Shown: one piece after another, positions 46,172 through 55,338 of the stretch
Layout: each line of letters opens with the position of its first letter
How positions within the stretch are numbered: the first letter of the stretch is position 1
Source of the DNA: DATFVA01 sp963800255
GTDB lineage: Bacteria; Bacteroidota; Ignavibacteria; Ignavibacteriales; Ignavibacteriaceae
Assembly: GCA_963800255.1 (NCBI GenBank)
Contig: CAWDAK010000013.1
Span: forward strand, 186,001-250,000
Direction of reading: 5' to 3'
Length of the DNA stretch: 64,000 bases
Translations under genes and position numbers: made by a program
The notes under the pieces: model-generated
Databases searched by the model: none
Seen by the model: the letters and a program-made list of their open reading frames with translations, nothing else
What the model was told of the DNA's origin: nothing

Positions 46172-46279
46172 CCAACAAGCTCCTAACAGGCATGCAACTA
46201 CCTGATACATACCATGTAAACCAATCTTTTGTGAATCTTGTATAGGAGGGAGGGATTCTAGTGGTAGTTCGGATTTCGC

Positions 46280-46316
46280 CCCTGCTTCAGATTCTTATAG
46301 AATGACTGAAGCAGGG
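46280..46316. repeat. Hairpin with a shortened palindromic-repeat core
   Basis: CCCTGCTTCAG (46280-46290) and CTGAAGCAGGG (46306-46316) are perfect 11-bp arms. Inside, ATTCT pairs with AGAAT. The core AGATTC...GAATGAC matches the ends of the repeat at 18966 in reverse orientation, with the middle shortened. It lies 14 bp beyond the stop of the S9A gene but lacks a T run on the minus strand. Confidence 0.55.
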
Positions 46317-46329
46317 ATGAATAGAAGTA

Positions 46330-48471
46330 TTACTTAATTTTTAATCCAAGTTCATGGGCGAAGAACGTCATCGATGCCGCGTAATTACCCAAACGCTGAC
46401 TGAAGGAAGCAGTGACACCATGACCTTCATTCATTCTGGTTAACAGGATGATAGGATTATCAGAGGTGTTTGCATCCTGAAGTGCAGCTGCGAATTTCCT
46501 CGACTGCCAGGAGGCTACCCGTGGATCATTCATACCTGTCTCCAGCAGGACAGCCGGATAAGCGGTGTTAGGTTTTACATGATGATACGGTGAATAGGCA
46601 TAGAGCCAGTTAAAATCTTCAGTGCTTGTGGCGGTGCCGTATTCACTAATATTATATTGACCGTTGGGGAAAAGTTCATTCCTGACCATATCATAAATAC
46701 CAACAAAACTTACCACAGCTTTAAATGCATCCGGATGCTGTGTAAGCAGAGCACCCATCAAGAGTCCTCCGTTAGAACCTCCCATAATACCCAGATGCTC
46801 TTTGTCTGTCCAGCCGCTCTTTACCATAGCCTGCGAGGCAGCATACATATCATCAAAAACATTCTGTTTCTTCCCAAGCATACCAGCGGCATGCCAGCCT
46901 TCACCGTATTCACCGCCCCCGCGCAGATTAGTAAAAGCAAATACGCCTCCGTTTTCCAGCCAGACTAAATAAGGTCCAATGAAATGAGGTTTTCTCGTCA
47001 CACCAAAACCTCCGTATCCATAAACAATAGTAGGACGTTTGCCGTCTGGTTTAACGCTGTCCATTCTTACGACAGTAACAGGAATTTTTGTGCCGTCTTT
47101 TGAGACAGCTTCGATAACGCTGTACTTAATCGTTGAATAGTCAGCTGCAGGTTTAACTTCAAATATCGTTTCAAATTTGCTGGAATCAGCATTATATATA
47201 TCCCATTTTTCAGGGAAGGTCCAGCCCGCATATGTAATCAAGGCGCTGGGGGATTTGGGTGATGAAGCAACGGCATTTATTCCTATACCTTCGCCCGGCA
47301 GTTCTATTGTCTTAACCTGCTTACCCTGACGATCATATTGATCTACCTTCCATTGAGGACCCTTAACCTTAGTTAAGAGAAATCCATTCTGAATTGCTGC
47401 AACAGAATTATATGCCCACTCTCCCTGAGGCACAAGTACACTTGAAGAACCGTCCTTCTTAATAGATAATAATTTACCGAGAGGAGCATCGCCATAAGCA
47501 ACCAGGAGAAGATTCCCATCAGCGTCCCAGGCAGCCCCCGAGTTTATCTCTTCAGAAACTCTTACGTTGGCACTGGTATCGAGTACCTGCTTCCATTCCT
47601 CTGTGCTCTGTCTGGTATAAACGTAATCGGGATTCCCGTCGCCGAAATGAACAAACATAGCAGCCTGTTTCCCATCCTCCGAAGGAATAAAAGTATACTC
47701 AGCTACTTTGGAAAGATCTTTGCCGAAAACAAGTTTGTCATTTTCCTGTGGCTGGTTTAGGAGATGATGATACAAAGCTGCATTGAACTGGGAAAGGGAA
47801 TCAGGTACTGTTCCGGGCATAGGAAGACGTACATAAGTTAAACCCTTTTCATCTGCATCCCAAACCATCCCTGCAGGAGTTGCTCCGCCTCCGGCGCTGA
47901 CTAAAGAGTCATTAAGATCTTTACCTGTCTTTATATCCCGTATATGAATTGTTGCAGCTTCGGTACCTCCCTCTGCTGTTGTATAAGCCATGTAGCTGCC
48001 CCTTGGTGATGGCCAGAAGCCTGTTACGGCCACATCGCTCCCCATCGTATTAGGATCTACCAGAACGCTGGTGTTTCCATCGGGCCAGGATTTGGAGGCA
48101 ACAACTGCCTGTGCCTGGGGCGGTGTAGACTGCATAAAGTAAAGCTGGCCGTTCATCAGCTTAGGACTGTATTGTTCAACTCCGGTCGTCTCCAGTTCTT
48201 TAATCCTTTCTTCTATTTTATTGCCCTCGGCAAACCCGGAGAGAACTTTATCAGCATACTTATTCTGATCCGCTATCCATCGCTGTACCCCGGGAGCATC
48301 ATTGTTTTCAAGCCAGCGGAAGGGATCAGATACCCTTGTCCCAAAATAATTTGTAACTACAGTATCTTTTTGAGATTCAGGGATTTGGTTATTTTCCTGT
48401 TTATTATTACTACATCCTGCCAAGAAAATCCCCAGCAGAGCTATTAATAAAGAATATGATTTTATATACAT
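46330..48471 (-). CDS. Prolyl oligopeptidase (S9A), lipoprotein
   Basis: The 713-residue protein has a lipoprotein signal (LLIALLGIFLAGC, Cys at about residue 20). The N-terminal S9A segment DPFRWLENND and a beta-propeller (to ~440) follow, then the hydrolase domain with YGYGGFGV, Ser566 in GGSNGGLLMG, the Asp region LLETGMNDPRV and His in NEGHGV. This is the prolyl oligopeptidase side of S9, which cuts short Pro-containing peptides. It should sit on a membrane facing the periplasm or outside. A Bacteroidota-type promoter lies upstream. Confidence 0.93.
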   Translation of the reverse strand: MYIKSYSLLIALLGIFLAGCSNNKQENNQIPESQKDTVVTNYFGTRVSDPFRWLENNDAPGVQRWIADQNKYADKVLSGFAEGNKIEERIKELETTGVEQYSPKLMNGQLYFMQSTPPQAQAVVASKSWPDGNTSVLVDPNTMGSDVAVTGFWPSPRGSYMAYTTAEGGTEAATIHIRDIKTGKDLNDSLVSAGGGATPAGMVWDADEKGLTYVRLPMPGTVPDSLSQFNAALYHHLLNQPQENDKLVFGKDLSKVAEYTFIPSEDGKQAAMFVHFGDGNPDYVYTRQSTEEWKQVLDTSANVRVSEEINSGAAWDADGNLLLVAYGDAPLGKLLSIKKDGSSSVLVPQGEWAYNSVAAIQNGFLLTKVKGPQWKVDQYDRQGKQVKTIELPGEGIGINAVASSPKSPSALITYAGWTFPEKWDIYNADSSKFETIFEVKPAADYSTIKYSVIEAVSKDGTKIPVTVVRMDSVKPDGKRPTIVYGYGGFGVTRKPHFIGPYLVWLENGGVFAFTNLRGGGEYGEGWHAAGMLGKKQNVFDDMYAASQAMVKSGWTDKEHLGIMGGSNGGLLMGALLTQHPDAFKAVVSFVGIYDMVRNELFPNGQYNISEYGTATSTEDFNWLYAYSPYHHVKPNTAYPAVLLETGMNDPRVASWQSRKFAAALQDANTSDNPIILLTRMNEGHGVTASFSQRLGNYAASMTFFAHELGLKIK

Positions 48472-48527
48472 TTTTTTTTCCTGCCATTTATTTGTTCAAG
48501 TAGTAGTTCTTAAAATTTATTATCAAA

Positions 48528-48558
48528 CAAAACTAAAATTATTTCTTACCTACTTCAA
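48528..48558 (-). promoter_or_regulatory. Bacteroidota-type promoter of the S9A peptidase gene
   Basis: On the minus strand TTG (48558-48556) is followed by 20 bp and TAGTTTTG (48535-48528), matching TTG-N19-21-TAnnTTTG. The start codon lies about 57 bp downstream. Confidence 0.5.
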
Positions 48559-48720
48559 TAATTATCGGCGGTGTAAATGCTCAAGATAATTATAGGTGCT
48601 TCAATTCACGGATTCTCCCCTTTTAGAACCCGATTGACTGGATGAAGAGTTCTTTTGTCACACTTTGACCCCTTAAGGTAAAATTCTTTTACTCATTGTG
48701 GTGAAAATGAAAAAAAATTC

Positions 48721-48752
48721 TTGACTTTCCAGATTAAATTATGTTAATTTTG
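48721..48752 (+). promoter_or_regulatory. dcw operon promoter (upstream of mraZ)
   Basis: TTG at 48721-48723, a 21-bp spacer and TAATTTTG at 48745-48752 fit the Bacteroidota consensus. The last two bases of the -7 element are the first two bases of the first MraZ box. The start codon is about 50 bp downstream. Confidence 0.6.
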
Positions 48753-48780
48753 GGGAGTTGTGGGGAATTGTGGAGGATTT
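48751..48780 (+). promoter_or_regulatory. MraZ operator: three direct repeats at 10-bp spacing
   Basis: TGGGGAGTTG, TGGGGAATTG and TGGAGGATTT follow directly. This matches the known E. coli MraZ site, TGGGN repeats separated by 5 bp, with one change in the third box. Each box is one helical turn from the next. They begin inside the -7 element, so bound MraZ would block initiation (autorepression). Confidence 0.75.
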
Positions 48781-48801
48781 ATCCAATAAAGGTTAAATGA
48801 T

Positions 48802-49236
48802 TTGTTCAGAGGACAATATACATATTCGGTTGATTCTAAGGGAAGGCTAAGTATACCCGCTAAATTGAGGCGTCAGCTCTCACCCGAGGCTAACGATACC
48901 TTCGTAATGACACAGGGAACGGCCAACTGTATTGATGTATATCCAATGGACCAATGGCAGCACTTTGAACAGAAGCTGATAGACCTTAATCCTTTTAATC
49001 CGCAGGAAGCAAAATTTATCAGGATGATTCTGCAGCATGCCACAGAAGATAAACTTGATTCACAGTCAAGAATATTGATTCCACCGAACTTACTTGATTA
49101 CGCGAAAATAGAAAAAGAAGTTCTGGTATTAGGTGCTTTGAAGAAGATTGAACTATGGAATCCCGTTACTTATAAGGAATACCTGGAACAGTCTTCTGAA
49201 ACTTACGAAGAGATTGCTGCAAAAGTAATGGCGTAA
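48802..49236 (+). CDS. mraZ: Transcriptional regulator MraZ
   Basis: MraZ is a ring-forming AbrB-type DNA-binding protein that represses the dcw operon. The 144-residue protein has two SpoVT/AbrB-like halves with the motifs YSVDSKGRLSIPAKLR (residues ~9-24) and LDSQSRILIPPNLLDYA (second half). The start is TTG at 48802, because the conserved F-R-G-x-Y start follows immediately and the nearby ATG at 48797 is out of frame. It is first in the dcw operon and its predicted boxes lie just upstream. Confidence 0.95.
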   Translation: MFRGQYTYSVDSKGRLSIPAKLRRQLSPEANDTFVMTQGTANCIDVYPMDQWQHFEQKLIDLNPFNPQEAKFIRMILQHATEDKLDSQSRILIPPNLLDYAKIEKEVLVLGALKKIELWNPVTYKEYLEQSSETYEEIAAKVMA

Positions 49237-49238
49237 AG

Positions 49239-50162
49239 ATGAAGATTCATCATACGCCTGTTTTATTGAATGAAAGTATTGACTACCTGATAACAGACAA
49301 ATCAGGAAAGTATTTTGATGCAACGCTTGGATTCGGCGGGCATACTGAAGCGTTCTTAAATATTCTGAATAAAGACGCGGTTGTTGCGGCTTCTGATGTA
49401 GATAAAGATGCGTTCAGCTTTTCAAAGGAAAAATTTTCTAAAGATGACCGGGTAAGACTTTATAATTTTAATTTTTCTGAAATAGATGTTATAGCAAAAA
49501 TAGAATCTTTCAGGTTCTTTGACGGAATTTTTGCAGATCTTGGAGTTTCCTCGTTTCAGCTCGATAATCCCTCTTCGGGATTTACTTACAGAGAGGAAGC
49601 GAAACTGGATCTGAGGATGGATAAATCCAAAGTTGTAAGCGCAGCCGATATAATAAATTCATTTTCTGAAGAAGACCTTGCAGATATTTTTTTCCGTTAC
49701 GGTGAAGAGAGACTTTCCAGGAGGATAGCTAGAGAAATAAACCTGCGGAGAAACGAATACAGAATAGAAACCACTTCTCAGCTGACGGAAATAATTAAAG
49801 GAGTAATTCCGTACAAGAATCAGAATAAAACATTATCCAGAATTTTCCAATCCCTGAGGATTTATGTAAATGACGAGCTGGGAGCACTGAAGACTTTCCT
49901 TGATAAATCAGTTAGTCTTCTTAATAAGGGCGGAAGAATCGTAGTTATCTCTTATCATTCACTCGAGGACCGCATAGTAAAGGAAACCTTTAAATACGAA
50001 ATGCTTGAATGTATCTGCCCGAAAGAATATCCTGTTTGTCAGTGTGATAAGGAAAGAAGATTGAATATACTAACAAGGAAACCGGTTACTGCCTCGTTCG
50101 AAGAAACCACCGCTAACCCCCGGGCGAGGAGTGCAAAACTAAGAGCGGCGGAGAGAGTATGA
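49239..50162 (+). CDS. rsmH: 16S rRNA (cytosine(1402)-N4)-methyltransferase
   Basis: RsmH (MraW) methylates C1402 of 16S rRNA. The 307-residue protein has HTPVLLNESIDYL at the start, motif I DATLGFGGHTEAFL, FADLGVSSFQLDNPSSGFTYR, and the C-terminal SYHSLEDRIVKETF and NPRARSAKLRAAERV. It begins 2 nt after the mraZ stop and overlaps ftsL by 4 nt (ATGA). Confidence 0.97.
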   Translation: MKIHHTPVLLNESIDYLITDKSGKYFDATLGFGGHTEAFLNILNKDAVVAASDVDKDAFSFSKEKFSKDDRVRLYNFNFSEIDVIAKIESFRFFDGIFADLGVSSFQLDNPSSGFTYREEAKLDLRMDKSKVVSAADIINSFSEEDLADIFFRYGEERLSRRIAREINLRRNEYRIETTSQLTEIIKGVIPYKNQNKTLSRIFQSLRIYVNDELGALKTFLDKSVSLLNKGGRIVVISYHSLEDRIVKETFKYEMLECICPKEYPVCQCDKERRLNILTRKPVTASFEETTANPRARSAKLRAAERV

Positions 50163-50488
50163 AAAAAGGTTCAAAGCCATTTCTCTTTTTTAGTCTCCTG
50201 CTTTTCACTTCCTTTATCGTTCTGGTTCTTTTTTATGTCGGTATAAAACTAAAATGTGAAGAACTTACTAAAGAGAAAATTCTCGCTGAAAAACAACTTG
50301 ACCTGAAAAGTAACTGGCAGGTTAACCTGACAGTAAAAAACCAGTTTCTGTCCTCGGAAGAACGGATCACAGAGATCGCAGAGAAAGAACTTGGAATGAT
50401 TAGAGGAGGCGCCCCGGTCCTAAGAGTTAAGGTAGACAAAGAACAAATTGAACAAATTGAAAATCAGCTAAAAGAAAAGTATGATTAA
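50159..50488 (+). CDS. ftsL: FtsL-like cell division protein
   Basis: This small bitopic protein (109 residues) has a short basic N terminus, one membrane helix (residues ~8-29) and an extracytoplasmic coiled coil with KNQFLSSEERITEIAEKELGM, the usual FtsL/DivIC pattern. Sequence similarity in this family is low; the position between rsmH and ftsI is the main support. It overlaps both neighbours. Confidence 0.85.
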   Translation: MKKGSKPFLFFSLLLFTSFIVLVLFYVGIKLKCEELTKEKILAEKQLDLKSNWQVNLTVKNQFLSSEERITEIAEKELGMIRGGAPVLRVKVDKEQIEQIENQLKEKYD

Positions 50489-52482
50489 CCGAAGATTGCT
50501 GCTTATAGTCCTTTTTGCTTTTATCAGTTTTGTGATACTGATAATTAAACTGGTTGATATCCAGATAGTAAAAAGCGAAGAACTCAGGTACTATGCTGAG
50601 CGGCAGCAGACTTCAGTAGACAAGATCAAAGCCGAACGCGGACTCATTTATGACAGGAACAATTCGCTTCTTGTATATAACAGGGATGACATCACTTTCT
50701 TCGCTGATATGCGTATGACTTCAGCATCAGCTAAAATAAAAATTGCTGATAAGTTTGCCTCGGTATTCGGTAAATCTAAAACACATTATCTTAACCTTAT
50801 GAAGGTGCAGGGGCGGAATGTTTGCCTGGAAAAGAAAGTCTCCGGTGAAAAAGCAATTCTGTTAAAGAGTATAAAAATGCCTTCAGTTTTTTCTGTAGAA
50901 GATCCCACAAGAGTTTATTACTATAAGGATATGGCTGCCCATGTTCTTGGCTATGTGAATAATAATTACGACGGTGTAAGCGGGGTAGCCAAAACTTTTG
51001 ATGACATTCTCTCTGGTGAGGACGGAACGATGATTGTAGAAAGAGATGCTATAGGTGATATGATTACCGTAGAAGAAGAACTGACAAAACCCGCCGTTCC
51101 CGGTTTGAACATTTATCTAACTATTGATAAAGCGTACCAGACAATCCTTGAGGATGAACTGGCCGCCGGGGTAAAAGAGTTTGAGGCTGCATCGGGCGTG
51201 GGTATAATAATGAATCCCAATACCGGCGAGATCCTTGCTTTGGCAAACAACCAGGACTTCGATCCAAATAATTACTGGGATTATTCAGATGACCAGAGAA
51301 GGAACAGGGCTATCACTGATACTTACGAACCTGGTTCGACTTTCAAATCATTTACCCTCGCATCTTTGCTGGATCAGAATCTTTGCAAGGAAGATGAAAC
51401 AGTTTTCGTAGAAAACGGCCGGTATAAAGTTAAATCGGTTTACGTAAGCGATACACACGAACATGCTTACCTTAACAGTTAAAGGTATCATCGAACAGTC
51501 GAGCAACATAGGTATCTCCAAACTTGCTCAGCGTCTGGACGACGAATCATTTTATAAATATACCCGCGGTTTCGGATTCGGAAATTTTACTTCTATATCT
51601 CTTCCGGGCGAAGTAAAAGGAACATTGAAAAAACCTGATGAATGGGGAAGTCTTACAAAAACCTTTATGTCATTTGGTTATGAAATAGCAGTTACACCCC
51701 TGCAGCTGATTACAGGTTACTGTGCCCTGGTAAACGGGGGAATTCTTTATGAACCAAGGATACTCTTAAGGAAGTAAGTCGTGACGGAAATTTGATTGAA
51801 AAAAACTCTCCCCGTGAAGTGAGAAGAGTTATTTCTGAGACTACTTCACTTAGAATGAGGAAGCTGCTTACCGGTGTTGTTGAAAACGGTACAGGTAAGA
51901 ATGCTAAGATAGAAGGCGTATCTGTCGGTGGAAAGACAGGAACCTCGCAGCGTTTAGTAAATGGAAGTTATTCCAAGGCTAATTATAATTCATCATTCAT
52001 CGGATTTTTTCCTGCAGAGAATCCGAAAATAGTTTGCCTGATACTTTTGAATTCACCTAAGGTTGGAAGATACGGGGGACTTGCAGCGGCTCCCATTTTT
52101 AAAAACGTATCACAGAGAATTATTAGAACGTGATCCTGAATTAATAAGACCGCTGGAAAACGATAAGATTAATGAAGATCTGAAAGTTGCGGGAGTAAGA
52201 AATACCAGGGACGATAACGTGGTATATACCAATGCAGCTTACCATTCTCCCGATCCGGATTTGATTTCGGTATGTATTGAAAAGAAAATTATGCCTGACT
52301 TCAGCAGCTATCATATAAAAGATGCAATCTCCATATTATCAAGACTGGGCGTAAGGTATGTTATGAACGGAAGCGGGATGGTTGTTTCACAGAGTGTTGC
52401 TCCCGGAGCAAAAATTAAAAAAGGACAGCTTTGCAGGCTGGAATGTAAGGAGATTGCGGTCAACGGTACTGCGGTATATTGA
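50481..52482 (+). CDS. ftsI: Penicillin-binding protein 3-type transpeptidase FtsI with PASTA domain, three frameshifts
   Basis: FtsI crosslinks septal peptidoglycan. The gene is one unit read in three shifts. Frame A (50481-~51470): membrane helix (~6-24), PBP dimer domain, catalytic Ser286 in GSTFK. An extra C at about 51470 leads to frame B (to ~51768), holding LTVKGIIEQSSNIG (S-x-N motif). A missing base near 51766-51769 leads back to the first frame (to 52124), holding GGKTGTSQRL (K-T-G motif). An extra A at about 52125 leads to ERDPELIRPLENDK and a C-terminal PASTA domain (~52250-52465). All three catalytic motifs are intact across frames. An essential gene is unlikely to be truly broken, so these look like sequence errors. 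It overlaps ftsL by 8 nt. Confidence 0.9.
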
Positions 52483-53951
52483 TGGAGCTGACTGAATTAA
52501 TAAATAGTGTTCATGTTATCCAGGTAGTGGGAAATGTTCAGAGGAAAGATGTTACAGGGATATTTTATGATTCGCGTAAAGTTGTTAAGGGATCTGTATT
52601 CGTAGCTGTTAAAGGTTTTAATGTTGACGGGCACAGGTTTATAACCGATGCTCTGAATAAAGGAGCTATTGCTGTTGTTCTTGAAGATAATGAGGCGGTG
52701 CCGGATGAGCTTTTTCTTCATACGGAAGCTGCAAAGATACTGGTAAAGGATTCAAGACAGGCTCTTGCTGAGCTGTCTAAAGGATTCTATAAAAATATAT
52801 CAGAAAAAATTAAACTTATTGGAATTACCGGAACCAAAGGAAAAACAACTACTTCATTTATAATAAAAAGTATACTTGAAACTGCAGGGATTAAAACAGG
52901 ATTATTAGGAACGATATCAAATTATATAGGAGATAAAAAAATAGAGTCTTCGCTTACGACGCCTGAATCAAACGACCTTAACGAGCTTCTGCTTGAGATG
53001 TATAACAACGGCTGTAATTATGTTGTTATGGAAGTCTCATCCCACGCTCTTGCACTGAAACGTGTCTTTGGTCTCAATTTTTCGGGTGCAGTATTCACAA
53101 ACATCTCTTCAGATCACCTCGATTTCCATCAGAATTTTGAAAATTATCTTTCAGCGAAAAAACTATTATTTGATAACTTAAGTTTGTCTGCATTCGGTGT
53201 TTACAACGTTGATGATGAATCTTCCCCGAAAATCATCGAAAATAGAGTGGCTCCTCTATATTCACTAGGTAAGATGCCGGGTGCAGACTTTAATATTAAA
53301 AACATTTCCTACAACCTCGAAGGTACTTATTTCACGATCGGAAAAGACAACCAGGAATATGCTGTGTCTACATCCCTTGTTGGTGAATTTAATGCTTATA
53401 ATGCCGCATTCGCTTTTGCTGTAACTACCTTATTAGGAATAGATCCTGAAACAGCGGTTAAAGGAATAAAAAATACCCCGCAGGTGCCTGGCAGGTTTGA
53501 GTTAACCGGCCGGGATGATAAGAAGGTGATTATAGATTACTCACATAATGCCGATAGTCTTGAGAAAACCTTATCTGCTATCAGAAATATTTCTGCCGGA
53601 AAGCATCCGGTATATACTGTATTCGGCTGCGGCGGAAACAGGGATAAAACAAAAAGACCGGTTATGGGTAAAATTGCCTCGGAACTGAGTAAGAAAATCT
53701 TTATTACTTCTGATAATCCCAGGAATGAAAATCCAATGGATATTATCAAAGAGATTGAATCGGGAATTATAAAACCAAACTATGAGATTATTGAGGATAG
53801 GGAAGAGGCAATTAAAACAGCCATAAGTCAGACTGAACCTGATGCAGTAATTCTTATAGCAGGCAAAGGACATGAAACTTACCAGGAGATAAAAGGAGTT
53901 AGAAGACATTTTTCCGATAGGGAAGTGGCTGAGAAATACTTGAATTTATGA
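52482..53951 (+). CDS. murE: UDP-N-acetylmuramoyl-tripeptide synthetase (meso-DAP type)
   Basis: MurE adds the third amino acid to UDP-MurNAc-dipeptide. The protein has the Mur ligase parts: FYDSRKV near residue 30, the ATP loop GITGTKGKTTT, EVSSHAL, and the C-terminal DNPRNENP. The DNPR motif marks enzymes that add meso-diaminopimelate. An earlier in-frame TTG (52479) exists, but the ATG at 52482 overlaps the ftsI TGA in the usual coupled form and is preferred (489 residues). murF overlaps its stop by 4 nt. Confidence 0.95.
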   Translation: MELTELINSVHVIQVVGNVQRKDVTGIFYDSRKVVKGSVFVAVKGFNVDGHRFITDALNKGAIAVVLEDNEAVPDELFLHTEAAKILVKDSRQALAELSKGFYKNISEKIKLIGITGTKGKTTTSFIIKSILETAGIKTGLLGTISNYIGDKKIESSLTTPESNDLNELLLEMYNNGCNYVVMEVSSHALALKRVFGLNFSGAVFTNISSDHLDFHQNFENYLSAKKLLFDNLSLSAFGVYNVDDESSPKIIENRVAPLYSLGKMPGADFNIKNISYNLEGTYFTIGKDNQEYAVSTSLVGEFNAYNAAFAFAVTTLLGIDPETAVKGIKNTPQVPGRFELTGRDDKKVIIDYSHNADSLEKTLSAIRNISAGKHPVYTVFGCGGNRDKTKRPVMGKIASELSKKIFITSDNPRNENPMDIIKEIESGIIKPNYEIIEDREEAIKTAISQTEPDAVILIAGKGHETYQEIKGVRRHFSDREVAEKYLNL

Positions 53952-55336
53952 GAAGGATCGGAATTACAATAGAGGATTTGTTCAACCTGGAAACTGCCGT
54001 TCTTTATAATCCTGATAATTTCAGGACAATAAGGAACATAACAATAGATTCCAGGAATATACCGGGAAGCTGCCTGTTCATTGCCGTTAAAGGTGAAAGG
54101 TTTGATGGTCACGATTTTGTAGACAAAGCTGTTTCAAACGGTGCTGAAGCTGTTTTAGTTAATAAACGGAAGTTGAAGAAGCTGGGAGATTTAGATGTTC
54201 CGGTAGTTGCTGTAGAGGATACAGTTAAGGCGATGGGCCAGCTTGCCGGAGCCTGGAGGAAAAAGCTTAGTACGAAAATTATCGGGATAACCGGTAGTGC
54301 AGGTAAAACATCAACAAAAGAGATGGTAGCCATGCTGTTAAGTACAAAATTCAAGGTTAACAAAACCGTTGCAAACCACAACAACCACATCGGTGTTCCT
54401 CTTACTCTCTTCAGCACAAATGAGAAGCACGACGTCCTGGTTGCAGAGCTGGGTACAAACCATTTTGGTGAAATTGAGTACACAGCTAATATTGCTCTGC
54501 CTGACTATGCAATGATTACAAATATCGGAGATTCTCATCTCGAGTTCTTTTTGAATAGGAAAGGCGTGCTTAAAGAAAAAACTGCATTGTTCAAAGCCAC
54601 TGCTGAAATGAATGGTACTCTCTTTATAAATGAGGATGACAAATTATTAAAACAGGAAGTAAAGAATTATAAAAAGAAAGTCACCTACGGATTTAATTCA
54701 AATTCTGCCGTAAGAGGGAACATTTCAGGATATACTGATGACGGGAGACCTGAGATCGAAATTACTTATAAAAAAAATAAAATGAAGGTTGATTTACCAC
54801 TTTACGGCGAAGCTAATGCTAAAAACTTCCTTGCCGCTGCAGCCGTTGCATTTACGATGGGATTATCGGTAAAGGAAGTTTCACAGGGATTAAATAAACT
54901 GAAACAGGTGGAGAAAAGACTAAACGTTAAACGCAGAAAAAATATTCTTCTTATTGATGATACTTATAATGCCAGTCCGGTTTCAATGAAAGAAGCAATG
55001 AATCTCACGGGGAAGATAAAACTGTATGACCGGAAAATTGCCGTGCTTGGTGATATGCGTGAACTTGGAGATGAAGCCCCGGAACTTCACCGGAAACTGG
55101 CTCCTTCGGTTAAAGCTAACAAATTCAGCGAGGTATATCTCATTGGACCCCTGATGAAAAACCTTTACGAAGAATTACAGAAGAAATCTATCAACGCCAG
55201 GTTCTTCAGCACACGAAAAAGACTAAATGATTTTCTTATGGAACGGGATCTAAGCAAATCCGTTATCCTTGTAAAAGGTTCACGGGGAATGAAGATGGAA
55301 GAGTTTGTAAGAACTATTGAAGAAAAAGCCGGATAA
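53948..55336 (+). CDS. murF: UDP-N-acetylmuramoyl-tripeptide-D-alanyl-D-alanine ligase
   Basis: MurF adds D-Ala-D-Ala to make the pentapeptide precursor. The 462-residue protein has DSRNIPGSCLFIAVKGERFDG, the ATP loop GITGSAGKTSTKEM, NHNNHIGVPLTL, ELGTNHFGEI, and the C-terminal DDTYNASPVSMKEA and LGDMRELG. It overlaps murE by 4 nt and mraY starts 2 nt after it. Confidence 0.96.
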   Translation: MRRIGITIEDLFNLETAVLYNPDNFRTIRNITIDSRNIPGSCLFIAVKGERFDGHDFVDKAVSNGAEAVLVNKRKLKKLGDLDVPVVAVEDTVKAMGQLAGAWRKKLSTKIIGITGSAGKTSTKEMVAMLLSTKFKVNKTVANHNNHIGVPLTLFSTNEKHDVLVAELGTNHFGEIEYTANIALPDYAMITNIGDSHLEFFLNRKGVLKEKTALFKATAEMNGTLFINEDDKLLKQEVKNYKKKVTYGFNSNSAVRGNISGYTDDGRPEIEITYKKNKMKVDLPLYGEANAKNFLAAAAVAFTMGLSVKEVSQGLNKLKQVEKRLNVKRRKNILLIDDTYNASPVSMKEAMNLTGKIKLYDRKIAVLGDMRELGDEAPELHRKLAPSVKANKFSEVYLIGPLMKNLYEELQKKSINARFFSTRKRLNDFLMERDLSKSVILVKGSRGMKMEEFVRTIEEKAG

Positions 55337-55338
55337 AA

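Larger units (their letters stand above)
48472..48801. other. Divergent S9A - mraZ intergenic region
   Basis: This 330-bp gap holds a minus-strand promoter for the S9A gene (48528-48558) and the mraZ promoter with MraZ boxes (48721-48780). The 160 bp between them contain no recognised feature. Confidence 0.6.

Noticed and set aside
46280..46316. Intrinsic terminator of the S9A gene
   Set aside because: The stem is strong, but no T run follows on the minus strand, so it is listed as a repeat hairpin.
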